A stretch of DNA of 21,871 nucleotides from Bacteroidia bacterium (GTDB lineage: Bacteria; Bacteroidota; Bacteroidia; Bacteroidales; Azobacteroidaceae), in the NCBI GenBank assembly GCA_025996865.1, contig BNTV01000081.1, positions 1 through 21,871 of the forward strand. Direction: 5' to 3'. Made by a program: the position numbers and the translations under genes. The notes beneath the pieces were generated by a model. That model was not told where the DNA came from and did not search any database. It was given only the letters and a program-made list of their open reading frames with translations. Positions 1 through 6,822 of this stretch are shown in pieces; position 1 is the first letter of the stretch, and the number at the start of each line of letters is the position of its first letter.

Positions 1-489
1 TGCATTGAAATGAACTCCTTGAGCAAATCGCAAAATATGCCCGGTTGGCGCATGGCTATGCTTGCCTCTAATGCGCAATTTGTCCAATGGGTTTTGAAAG
101 TAAAAAGCAACATCGACAGCGGACAATTCAAGCCGGTGATGTTGGCGGCAACAAAAGCTTTGCAAGCTCCAAAAGAATGGTATTCATCTATGAATGAGGT
201 GTATAGTAGAAGAAGAAAAATTGCCGAAGAAATCATGAATGTACTCGGTTGCCGATTCGACCCGAAACAATCGGGTATGTTTCTCTGGGGAAAAATCCCT
301 GATACATACACAGATAGTGGAGAATTAGCCGATCAAATTTTATACAATGCCCATGTTTTCATCACGCCCGGATTCATTTTCGGCAGCAATGGAAACAATT
401 ACATCCGCATTTCGCTTTGTTGCAAAGATGAAAAATTGCAAGATGCTTTGGAAAGGGTACAAGGTGAAAGGTACAAGGTGAAAGGGTGA
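1..489 (+). CDS. Class I/II PLP-dependent aminotransferase, C-terminal part (5' end outside window)
   Basis: The frame is open from the first base, so the N-terminus lies upstream. The motif SLSKSQNMPGWRMA near the start is the fold-type I signature around the Schiff-base lysine (codon at 25-27), as in LL-diaminopimelate and aspartate-type aminotransferases. The small-domain signature follows: FVITPG-like VFITPGFIFG, then YIRISLC with the substrate-carboxylate arginine. In Bacteroidales an aminotransferase of this kind precedes DAHP synthase/chorismate mutase and tyrA, so transamination of an aromatic precursor (prephenate, phenylpyruvate or hydroxyphenylpyruvate) is inferred. The last residues (GERYKVKG) are encoded by the left inverted repeat of the downstream cassette, so the native C-terminus has probably been replaced. 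The exact substrate cannot be told from this fragment. Confidence 0.88.
   Translation, partial: CIEMNSLSKSQNMPGWRMAMLASNAQFVQWVLKVKSNIDSGQFKPVMLAATKALQAPKEWYSSMNEVYSRRRKIAEEIMNVLGCRFDPKQSGMFLWGKIPDTYTDSGELADQILYNAHVFITPGFIFGSNGNNYIRISLCCKDEKLQDALERVQGERYKVKG
455..484. repeat. Left inverted repeat flanking the four-helix-bundle gene
   Basis: Made of two tandem copies of GGTACAAGGTGAAA (456-469 and 470-483). The 30 bases match the reverse complement of 891-920 at 26 of 30 positions. It overlaps the last codons of the aminotransferase. Confidence 0.8.
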
Positions 490-524
490 GAAAATGCAAA
501 TTCATTTAATTAAAATTATAAATT

Positions 525-884
525 ATGAAAAAAGAAGTAAAAAGATTTGAGGATTTACAGGTATGGAAAGATTCTATGAATTTGACTGTTTCTGTATATG
601 AAAATTTAAAGTTATGTAAAGATTATGGACTTAAAGATCAAATGCAAAGAGCTGCTGTTTCAATTCCTTCAAATATTGCGGAAGGATTTGAACGGCAAAC
701 AAATAAAGAATTTATTCAATTCTTGTACATTGCTAAAGGTTCTTGTGCGGAATTAAGAACGCAATTATATTTATCAATAAAAATAAATTATATAATAAAA
801 GAAGATGGAATGGGACTAATAGAAAAGACTGAATTTATATCAAAAATGTTACATAAACTAATTATGTATAGAAAAAATGAATAA
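525..884 (+). CDS. Four helix bundle protein (23S rRNA intervening-sequence protein / S23 family)
   Basis: A 119-aa protein, the normal length for the TIGR02436 four-helix-bundle family found in 23S rRNA intervening sequences and related to the Avd accessory protein of diversity-generating retroelements. Family signatures visible: FEDLQVWKDSM near the N-terminus, DQMQRAAVSIPSNIAEGFER at about residues 38-57, and FIQFLYIAKGSCAELRTQL at about 63-81. The protein is basic and entirely helical-looking, with no signal peptide. The molecular role is not established; nucleic-acid binding has been proposed for relatives. It is not an aromatic biosynthesis gene, yet it lies between two genes of that operon, is A/T-richer than they are, and is bracketed by inverted repeats at 455-484 and 891-920. 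This suggests insertion as a cassette. The ATG at 525 follows an A/T-rich leader typical of Bacteroidota. Confidence 0.9.
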   Translation: MKKEVKRFEDLQVWKDSMNLTVSVYENLKLCKDYGLKDQMQRAAVSIPSNIAEGFERQTNKEFIQFLYIAKGSCAELRTQLYLSIKINYIIKEDGMGLIEKTEFISKMLHKLIMYRKNE

Positions 885-890
885 ACCGGT

Positions 891-920
891 CTTTTACCTT
901 TTACCTTTCACCTTTTACCT
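891..920. repeat. Right inverted repeat flanking the four-helix-bundle gene
   Basis: A polypyrimidine stretch built of CTTTTACC-type heptamers (TTTTACC, TTTCACC). Its reverse complement matches 455-484 at 26 of 30 positions. It ends 12 bases before the ATG of the DAHP synthase gene, so the cassette also supplies that gene's immediate 5' leader. Confidence 0.8.
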
Positions 921-932
921 AAAATAAAAGTT

Positions 933-2000
933 ATGGAATTAGAATCAATTTTACTACCAGGCGTCAGCAGTCAACGGCCAATGATAATCGCCGGCCCATG
1001 CAGCGCAGAAACAGAAGAACAAGTGATGACGACAGCTTGTGAGTTGGCGAAGAAAGAAGTTAAAATCTTCCGCGCCGGAATTTGGAAACCGCGTACCAAA
1101 CCCGGTGGATTTGAAGGCGTTGGCTCAGAGGGACTTTCCTGGTTACAAAAAGTGAAGCGGGAAACAGGTATGTATGTGGCTACGGAAGTAGCTAACAAAA
1201 ACCATGTGTTTGAAGTAGTTAAGCATGGGATTGATATTATTTGGATAGGCGCTCGAACTTCCGTCAATCCGTTTGCGGTTCAGGAAATTGCCGAAGCATT
1301 GCAAGTTTCCGGTTTCATGGGAGTTGTGCTGATTAAAAATCCGGTGAATCCCGACCTGGAGTTGTGGATTGGCGCTATCGAACGGATTTACAACGCAGGT
1401 ATTCGGAAAATCGGCGTAATTCACCGTGGATTCAGTACTTACGATAAAAAATTGTATCGCAATCTTCCGCAATGGCATGTTCCGATTGAATTGAAACGGA
1501 GGATTCCGAACATACCGATATTTTCCGACCCCAGCCACATCGGCGGGAAACGCGAGTTGATCGCTCCTATCAGCCAACAAGCCATGGATTTAAACTACGA
1601 TGGCCTGATTATCGAATCGCATTGTAACCCTGACAAAGCTTGGAGTGATAAGGATCAACAAATCACGCCCGATATTCTTTCTTATATTTTGAGTATGCTT
1701 GTCGTTAGGGAAACAAAACAAACGACGGAAAATTTGGTGCAACTCCGACAGCAAATTGACGAAATCGACAATGAATTGCTTGCTGTTTTGGCTAAACGGA
1801 TGCGGGTTTCCAAAGAAATCGGTCAATACAAAAAAGAGCATAATATGCCTGTGCTTCAAACCATTCGCTATGATGAAATTTTGGAAAACAGGGTTTCTCA
1901 AGCTGAAAAAATGGGAATAGGCGCCAGCTTTATGAAAACGGTTTTGGAGGCCATTCACGAGGAATCCATCCGTCAACAAATCGAAGTATTAAATCAATGA
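933..2000 (+). CDS. Bifunctional 3-deoxy-7-phosphoheptulonate (DAHP) synthase / chorismate mutase
   Basis: Cytoplasmic enzyme that condenses phosphoenolpyruvate with erythrose 4-phosphate (first shikimate step) and also converts chorismate to prephenate. Residues about 1-260 are a type I-beta DAHP synthase/KDSA-like barrel: IAGPCSAE (19-26, with the metal-ligand cysteine C23), FRAGIWKPRTKPGGF (46-60), IGARTSVNPF, and DPSHIGGKRE. Residues about 268-355 are an AroQ-type chorismate mutase: LRQQIDEIDNELL, then LAKRMRVSKEIGQYK, with the arginine and lysine residues of the active site. A C-terminal mutase fused to DAHP synthase is the usual Bacteroidota arrangement; length (355 aa) is normal. The fusion often serves as a sensor for prephenate or tyrosine feedback in other phyla; regulation here is not visible. 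The stop overlaps the tyrA start (ATGA), so translation is probably coupled. Confidence 0.95.
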   Translation: MELESILLPGVSSQRPMIIAGPCSAETEEQVMTTACELAKKEVKIFRAGIWKPRTKPGGFEGVGSEGLSWLQKVKRETGMYVATEVANKNHVFEVVKHGIDIIWIGARTSVNPFAVQEIAEALQVSGFMGVVLIKNPVNPDLELWIGAIERIYNAGIRKIGVIHRGFSTYDKKLYRNLPQWHVPIELKRRIPNIPIFSDPSHIGGKRELIAPISQQAMDLNYDGLIIESHCNPDKAWSDKDQQITPDILSYILSMLVVRETKQTTENLVQLRQQIDEIDNELLAVLAKRMRVSKEIGQYKKEHNMPVLQTIRYDEILENRVSQAEKMGIGASFMKTVLEAIHEESIRQQIEVLNQ

Positions 2001-2776
2001 GTATGAAAATCCAAATTTTAGGCGCAGGAAAGATGGGATCTTTCTTTGCCGACGTACTGAGTTTTACGCATGAAGTCGCCATTTTCGACCCAAATCCCGA
2101 AAAATTGCGTTTTACCTACAATTGCATTCGAATGAGTAACCCGGAAGAAATTAAGGATTTTCAACCGGAAATTCTGATTAATGCAGCTACCGTTCAATAC
2201 ACAATTGAAGCTTTTAATCAGACACTTCCTTTTGTGCCGGAATCTTGTATTATTTCGGATATTGCATCTGTAAAAACCGGATTAAAAGCGTTTTACGAAA
2301 AAACAGGAAGACCTTATGTTTCTACGCATCCGATGTTCGGGCCGACTTTCGCCAATCTGGGTAATCTCTCGTCCGAAAATGCAATTATCATTTCCGAATC
2401 CTCGCATTTGGGAAAAGTCTTTTTCAGGGATTTATACAACACCTTGAAATTGAACATTTTCGAATACACTTTCGATGAACATGACGAAACGATTGCCTAT
2501 TCCTTGTCCATTCCGTTTTCATCCACATTGGTTTTTGCATCCGTGATGAAGCATCAGGAGGCACCGGGAACGACGTTCAAAAAGCACATGGATATTGCCC
2601 GCGGCTTACTTTCCGAAGATGATTATTTATTGACGGAAATTCTTTTTAATCCGCTAACGCCCAAGCAATTGGAACAAATCCGCAAGGAATTGGCCAATTT
2701 GTTGAAAATCATCGAAGCAAAAGATTCTCAAGCGATGAAAGAATTTTTGAACGAAATCAGGAATAAGTTAAAATAA
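1997..2776 (+). CDS. tyrA: Prephenate dehydrogenase
   Basis: Oxidative decarboxylation of prephenate to 4-hydroxyphenylpyruvate using NAD(P)+, the tyrosine branch. The Rossmann motif GAGKMG is at residues 9-14, the acidic residue ending the second strand is in IFDPNP, SDIASVKTG is at 87-95, and the catalytic-histidine motif STHPMFGP is at 109-116 (H111). The rest is the helical dimerization domain; the protein has 259 aa and lacks an ACT domain. The start chosen overlaps the previous stop by four bases; a second in-frame ATG lies at 2003. It follows the DAHP synthase/chorismate mutase gene that makes its substrate. Confidence 0.93.
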   Translation: MSMKIQILGAGKMGSFFADVLSFTHEVAIFDPNPEKLRFTYNCIRMSNPEEIKDFQPEILINAATVQYTIEAFNQTLPFVPESCIISDIASVKTGLKAFYEKTGRPYVSTHPMFGPTFANLGNLSSENAIIISESSHLGKVFFRDLYNTLKLNIFEYTFDEHDETIAYSLSIPFSSTLVFASVMKHQEAPGTTFKKHMDIARGLLSEDDYLLTEILFNPLTPKQLEQIRKELANLLKIIEAKDSQAMKEFLNEIRNKLK

Positions 2777-2852
2777 ACTCCTTCGGAAAACTCCTGTGTA
2801 TCCGTGAGTTGAGCTGACAGCTACTGCATAGTTGTCTTGAGAACTTCATTAT

Positions 2853-3101
2853 ATGAAAGCAAAAAAACTTACTATTGCCATACATATTTTAGTCTGGTTG
2901 TTGTTACTGGTTATTCCATATATTTCAACCGACCAAGTTTTCAGTTCGTTAGACCCGGCTTCTGACGTAAAGTATCTTTTACTGTGTTTCTCTTTAAGCA
3001 GCGTGTTGTTAGCAGCATTTTACATCAATCACTTTTTCCTTATTCCGAAATTCCTGTTTGCGAAAAAAGGCGTTACAAAACAAAAGCAGGTAAGACGCTG
3101 A
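2853..3101 (+). pseudogene. Truncated LytS/YehU-type sensor histidine kinase, N-terminal membrane part only
   Basis: The 82-aa product has two hydrophobic segments (about residues 8-25 and 43-62) followed by FFLIPKFLFAKK. This HxxxW plus two-helix plus 'N-FFLIPKFLF-KK' pattern is the N-terminal membrane region of Bacteroidota histidine kinases of the LytS (PF06580) group, normally about 340 aa. The His-kinase and ATPase domains are absent. The sequence ends in a basic tail (GVTKQKQVRR) just before the 3103-3127 direct repeat, so the rest of the gene was probably lost when that repeat-bounded segment arrived. It could instead be a functional small membrane protein. No clear promoter is seen in 2777-2852; that interval holds an 11-base palindrome (AGCTGACAGCT, 2812-2822). 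Confidence 0.6.
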
Positions 3102-3102
3102 C

Positions 3103-3127
3103 GGCAAACGCATCTTAATTTGTAGCA
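3103..3127 (+). repeat. Left copy of a 25-bp direct repeat
   Basis: The core CATCTTAATTTGTAGCA, preceded by GGCAAACG, recurs at 5469-5492 with a single 1-base deletion (24 of 25 bases). The two copies bracket the DUF6660-like gene and TonB receptor. Confidence 0.75.
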
Positions 3128-3134
3128 AAACAGA

Positions 3135-3165
3135 TTGTGGTTTACACCCAAAAGTGTTATCTTTG
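3135..3165 (+). promoter_or_regulatory. Bacteroidota-type promoter (TTG-N20-TATCTTTG) for the small Cys-rich gene and receptor
   Basis: The -33 box TTG is at 3135-3137 and the -7 box TATCTTTG at 3158-3165, with 20 bases between them. This matches the Bacteroidota housekeeping consensus TTG-N19-21-TAnnTTTG. Transcription would begin near 3170, leaving a very short leader before the ATG at 3182. Confidence 0.75.
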
Positions 3166-3181
3166 CGTCGAATTTCTCAGC

Positions 3182-3334
3182 ATGAAAATTTTTGCAGGCA
3201 TATTATCCCTTTATGTTTTAGCGCTTTCAGTTTCGTTTTGTTCCGATACTTGCAGCGTGGAAGATAACGAATGTCAAACTGAACAGCACGATTGCGCCGA
3301 CTGCTGTTCGCCATTTTCACTTTGTAATGATTAG
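3182..3334 (+). CDS. Small secreted Cys-rich protein, DUF6660-like
   Basis: A 50-aa product: an N-terminal hydrophobic signal sequence (MKIFAGILSLYVLALSVSFC) followed by an acidic, Cys/His-containing tail with DCADCCSPFSLC near the end. The pattern (signal, CSD, H/D/E-rich middle, CSPFC-like end) resembles DUF6660 proteins that precede TonB receptors in Bacteroidota, where a role in metal handling is suspected but unproven. An upstream in-frame ATG at 3137 exists but lies inside the promoter, between the -33 and -7 boxes, so 3182 is preferred. It is followed 40 bases later by the receptor gene. Confidence 0.6.
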   Translation: MKIFAGILSLYVLALSVSFCSDTCSVEDNECQTEQHDCADCCSPFSLCND

Positions 3335-3374
3335 ATGCGGGTTCCATGGTTCCATAAAAAAACAAATTAATCAC

Positions 3375-5460
3375 ATGAAATCATACATATTTTTATTCGT
3401 TGCACTGTTTTCGTGCAACGTTTTACTTGCCCAAAATACATTCAGGGCAACAATTAAAGACGCCGATACCAAAGAGGTATTAATTGGTGCAACTGTAGTC
3501 GTAAAAGGTACTGCAAACGGATATGCAGCCGATGTAAACGGCGTAATTTTCAAATAGCGATACGATACGTATATTTTTAGAAAGCGAAACCGCTGAACTC
3601 GAAGAAGTTGTCATTAGTTCCACCCGAAGTACACGAACGATTCAAAATATTCCTACCCGTCTGGAATTCATAGGTGTGGAGGAATTGGACGAAAAAGTGA
3701 ATATGAAGCCCGGCGATATTCGCATGTTGCTGAGCGAAAGCACCGGTATTCAAACGCAACAGACCTCGCCTATTTCGGCGAACGCTTCCATTCGCATACA
3801 AGGTTTGGACGGCCGATATACGCAAATCCTCAAAGACGGCCTTCCGTTGTATTCCGGCGCAGCAAGCGGATTGGGATTACTCCAGATTCCGCCGCTTGAC
3901 CTTAAACAAGTGGAAATAGTGAAAGGCTCTTCCTCAACCCTCTACGGCGGCGGCGCAATAGCGGGATTGGTAAACCTTATTTCCAAAACGCCGACCGAAA
4001 ATCACGAATTGAATTTTCTCCTGAACGGGACTTCGGCTATGGGATTGGACATTAGCGGATTTTATTCGCAGAAATTCAATAAAATCGGCGTAACGCTGTT
4101 TGCCTCGCGCAACAGCAACACGCCATACGACCCTGCCGACATTGGCTTGAGCGCAATTCCGAAGGTGGAACGATATACGGTTAATCCTCGCTTATTTGTT
4201 TATTTCAACGAAAAAACAAAAGCAGATTTTGGCGTGAACACTACCTTTGAAAACCGTTTGGGTGGCGATATGCTGTACCTGAAAGGAAAAAAAGACAATG
4301 AACAGGCTTATTTTGAACGAAATAAAACAAAGCGTATCAGTGTTCAATTTTCGTTGGAACATCGTTTTTCGGACAAATCAAAAATGAACCTCCGCAACAG
4401 TTACAATCATTTCGGGCGCACGATAACCATACCCGATTATATTTTCGACGGCATTCAAAACGGCACATTCAGCGAAATAAATTATTCGTATGCGGGCGAA
4501 AATACAGAATGGGTTAGCGGCGCAAATCTATGGACGGATAATTTCAAGGAAAAACAAACGAACGGAAATATTGTGCCCCGCGATTACGACCAGTTGACAG
4601 GCGGTGTTTTCTTGCAAAATCTTTCCAAAATAACCGACTGGTTTAGCCTCGAAAGCGGATTGCGCGGCGATTATGTAGTTGATTACGGCTTTGCGCTCTT
4701 GCCCCGTTTGTCGGCGCTGTTCAAGCTGAATCAAAAATGGACTTCCCGTATTGGCGGCGGATTGGGCTACAAAACGCCAACCATTTTTACTGAAGAAAGC
4801 GAACGGATACAATATAAAAACGTATTGCCGATAAACAACGAAGCCAACCAATTGGAACGCAGTTTTGGCGTTAATGCCGATATCAATTACCGCACCTTGA
4901 TTGCCGACAAAATCACTTTCAGCGTCAATCAATTGTTTTTCTATACCTATTTGAACAATCCCTTGATGCTGGTTCCATTGAGCGACGGCAACCATCAATT
5001 TCAAAATATCGACGGCCATATCGATACAAAAGGCGCAGAAACCAATGTAAAAGTCGGATACGAAGATTTCAAGCTCTATGTAGGCTATACCTTTACCGAC
5101 GCCGTTGTTAAAGAAAACGACAAACGTTATCAAAATCCGTTAACGCCAAAACACCGTATCAATGCAGTTTTGATGTACGAAGTAGAAGAAAAATGGCGAG
5201 CGGGACTGGAAGCATATTACAACAGTCGTCAATCGTTGAACGACGGCACAACGGGGAAAGCCTACTGGGTATCCGGCGCAATGGTTGAACGGATTTGGGA
5301 ACAGTTTTCCATCTTTGCCAACTTTGAAAATTTTACGGACACACGGCAAACACGCTTTGGAAATATCTACACAGGTTCGATAACAAACCCTGTTTTCAAA
5401 GACATTTACGCGCCGTTGGACGGTTTTGTGATGAATGCAGGAATAAAATTACGGTTTTAA
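3375..5460 (+). pseudogene. TonB-dependent outer-membrane receptor, broken by an N-terminal deletion/frameshift
   Basis: The first part (3375-3557) encodes a signal peptide (MKSYIFLFVALFSCNVLLAQ) and the start of a carboxypeptidase-regulatory-like domain (RATIKDADTKEVLIGATVVV, then DVNGV), then stops at 3555-3557. The frame resumes one frame away from about 3547 (SDTIRIFLESETAELEEVV), runs through the plug (STGIQTQQT, ASIRIQGLDGR, VKGSSSTLYGGGAIAGLV) and the beta-barrel, and ends in the outer-membrane signature NAGIKLRF. About 30 residues of the regulatory-like domain are missing where the frame changes. The only start in the second frame is a GTG at 3676, which would leave no signal peptide, so the gene is probably inactive. 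Everything downstream is intact (594 codons from 3676), so the loss is recent or is a sequence error. Substrate not assignable; the neighbouring DUF6660-like gene hints at a metal or metal chelate. Confidence 0.85.
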
Positions 5461-5468
5461 ATCTTCAG

Positions 5469-5492
5469 GGCAAACCATCTTAATTTGTAGCA
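5469..5492 (+). repeat. Right copy of the 25-bp direct repeat
   Basis: It matches 3103-3127 except for one missing base. Its last bases form the beginning of the palindrome at 5484-5513. Confidence 0.75.
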
Positions 5493-5513
5493 GGCAGAAC
5501 TGCCTGCTACAAA
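5484..5513. terminator. 14-bp-arm hairpin between convergent genes (bidirectional terminator or REP-like palindrome)
   Basis: TTTGTAGCAGGCAG (5484-5497) and CTGCCTGCTACAAA (5500-5513) are perfectly complementary around an AA loop. The hairpin lies between the receptor (ending 5460) and the opposing NIPSNAP gene (ending 5539), and its T- and A-rich ends would give U-tracts in both directions. Its attachment to a repeated core (CATCTTAATTTGTAGCA) means it could equally be a dispersed REP-like element. Confidence 0.65.
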
Positions 5514-5538
5514 ACTGACTAAAATCTAAAATAATATG

Positions 5539-6321
5539 TCATATCTCTGAAAAAGACAATGGCGTCAGAAATATACTCTGATTTTTTGTAGCAGTATAAG
5601 CGTATTCCGGCAATCCGGAGATTCGTTTCCATTCGGGATGCTTTATGAACTGATTCCATACCGCGCTTCGGGTAGTTTCGTCTTTGTACCATGTAAGATA
5701 CAGTAAAGCAGGCATGTTAGGCCCTGACAGAATATCACCGAACAATACGGAATTGATTTTTACTTCGTCAAAAACCGCAATTTCATCGACATTAAACATC
5801 CGTACTTTTCTTTTGTTGGCTTCCTCGTTAGGACTGTGGTAAATCCGGATTTCAAACAATCCGCGTGAGGGGTCGGGCTTTCTGTGAACAGGTATTTTGT
5901 CAAATGCTTCCGTCAGATACGATTCGAACGCCGAATACACCGGATTGGGCGCAGAAGTGTCGAAAAAAGGCTTTGCTGCCGTGAGAAATTGTTTGTCGTC
6001 CCATATCGCTTTTTTTACTTTTAAGTAAGTTTCAATATTGGGGTAAATAAATAAAACGTGACGTTGGTCTTTTTCTCCGTCGTTAATCTTGTAAAGTTTG
6101 AACGCACCTGTTTTTACTTTATGCCGTTGATAAGCCGGAATAAGTGCTTCTTTGAGAAAGGTATCCAAAAGTTCGCCGTCACCGGTAAGCGTATAAATAC
6201 GCCACTCGTAAATTTCTTTTTTAGTCATAGCTTCATTCATGTTATTAAAGGATGAAGCCATACTTGTCGCAGGTAGCATAGATAATGCGCCTGCTGCTTT
6301 AATAAAATTTCTTCTTTTCAT
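5539..6321 (-). CDS. NIPSNAP family protein with Tat-type signal
   Basis: 260 aa. The N-terminus MKRRNFIKAAGALSM has a twin-arginine motif followed by a moderately hydrophobic stretch, so export of a folded protein through Tat is inferred. Two NIPSNAP-like ferredoxin-fold repeats follow: about residues 36-130 (IYEWRIYTL, then VLFIYPN) and about 155-258 (FEIRIYHSPNEEANKRK, then LLYLTWYKD and KHPEWKRIS, which are typical of the family). The biochemical function of bacterial NIPSNAP proteins is unknown; many Bacteroidota copies are exported in this way. The gene has its own promoter at 6358-6389 and converges on the receptor pseudogene. Start chosen because it gives the complete RR signal. Confidence 0.88.
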   Translation of the reverse strand: MKRRNFIKAAGALSMLPATSMASSFNNMNEAMTKKEIYEWRIYTLTGDGELLDTFLKEALIPAYQRHKVKTGAFKLYKINDGEKDQRHVLFIYPNIETYLKVKKAIWDDKQFLTAAKPFFDTSAPNPVYSAFESYLTEAFDKIPVHRKPDPSRGLFEIRIYHSPNEEANKRKVRMFNVDEIAVFDEVKINSVLFGDILSGPNMPALLYLTWYKDETTRSAVWNQFIKHPEWKRISGLPEYAYTATKNQSIFLTPLSFSEI

Positions 6322-6357
6322 GTGATTAATTTATTTTTTTATGAATATGCTACGGAA

Positions 6358-6389
6358 CAAAAGTATAAATAAAATTTCAGAGTTGCAAA
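6358..6389 (-). promoter_or_regulatory. Promoter of the NIPSNAP gene (TTTG-N20-TACTTTTG)
   Basis: On the minus strand TTTG (6389-6386) is followed after exactly 20 bases by TACTTTTG (6365-6358). Both boxes match the Bacteroidota consensus perfectly. Transcription would start near 6352, about 30 bases before the ATG. Confidence 0.8.
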
Positions 6390-6595
6390 CGGGTGCAGCT
6401 TGCGCTTATTTAATTGATTATCAATTAATTTACAAAAACCGAATTTGTTAAATTCATCATTTGCAAAAAAAAAATCTGCAAAAGGGTGATGTTTTTTGGA
6501 AATTTGTTGTATCTTCGCCGTCTAAAAAATTATTTTTCTATATTATGATTATGTATTTTGTAATTGTGATAATTACATGGAATTTAATTGATGAC

Positions 6596-6612
6596 AAACA
6601 ACTGTAAAAAAA
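6596..6612 (+). repeat. 17-base leader element shared with the PKS2 leader
   Basis: AAACAACTGTAAAAAAA occurs exactly here and again at 11311-11327, seven bases before the PKS2 ATG. Here it lies 23 bases before the candidate small ORF. An A-rich translation-enhancer or common leader origin is possible. Confidence 0.45.
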
Positions 6613-6635
6613 TATAATTAAAAAATTGGAAAAAG

Positions 6636-6758
6636 ATGAGAAAAGTATTTTTTGATATTTCGACTGTTCCTCGAGTTTATTTGGGGAACAGCAAGTGCAT
6701 GTGTGCACAAATAAGAATTGGAGGAACATCAAGCAAAGGTTATTACTACCTCGCGTAG
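6636..6758 (+). CDS. Candidate 40-aa small ORF of unknown function
   Basis: ATG at 6636, TAG at 6756-6758. The peptide starts MRKVFFDISTVPRVYLGN, contains two cysteines (CMC) in the middle, and ends SSKGYYYLA with three consecutive tyrosines. An A-rich purine leader (GGAAAAAG) immediately precedes the ATG and could act as a start signal, and the 17-base element shared with the PKS2 leader lies upstream. It could be a leader peptide, a small structural or modified peptide, or a chance ORF. No family is recognised, and its position outside the predicted operon transcript (start near 6862) means it would need its own promoter, for which only the weak box at 6510-6517 is seen. Confidence 0.3.
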   Translation: MRKVFFDISTVPRVYLGNSKCMCAQIRIGGTSSKGYYYLA

Positions 6759-6822
6759 AACTTTTGTCGGCAAAATGTTAATTTCCTACGGAAAATTTCT
6801 GAGAGGAGAGCGTCTATTTTTC

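Noticed and set aside
3137..3181. Upstream ATG for the small Cys-rich gene
   Set aside because: It lies within the -33/-7 promoter region and would put a hydrophilic Cys-containing stretch before the signal peptide.
3556..3567. CGATACGATACG in the receptor resembling the 26-bp leader repeat at 6910-6961
   Set aside because: Only an 11-base overlap, and in the receptor it encodes the expected SDTIR strand, so it is probably coincidence.
4528..5133. A 201-codon minus-strand ORF inside the receptor barrel
   Set aside because: No recognisable domain, and the opposite strand carries continuous beta-barrel coding sequence with family motifs; it is a shadow frame.
3676..5460. A separate receptor gene starting at GTG 3676
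   Set aside because: The open frame extends upstream to about 3547 with receptor-like sequence, and a start there would leave no signal peptide; treated as part of the disrupted gene.
6636..6758. Small ORF considered as the N-terminus of a tyrosine recombinase
   Set aside because: Only a vague resemblance (YLG..IRI pattern) and no continuation in any frame downstream.
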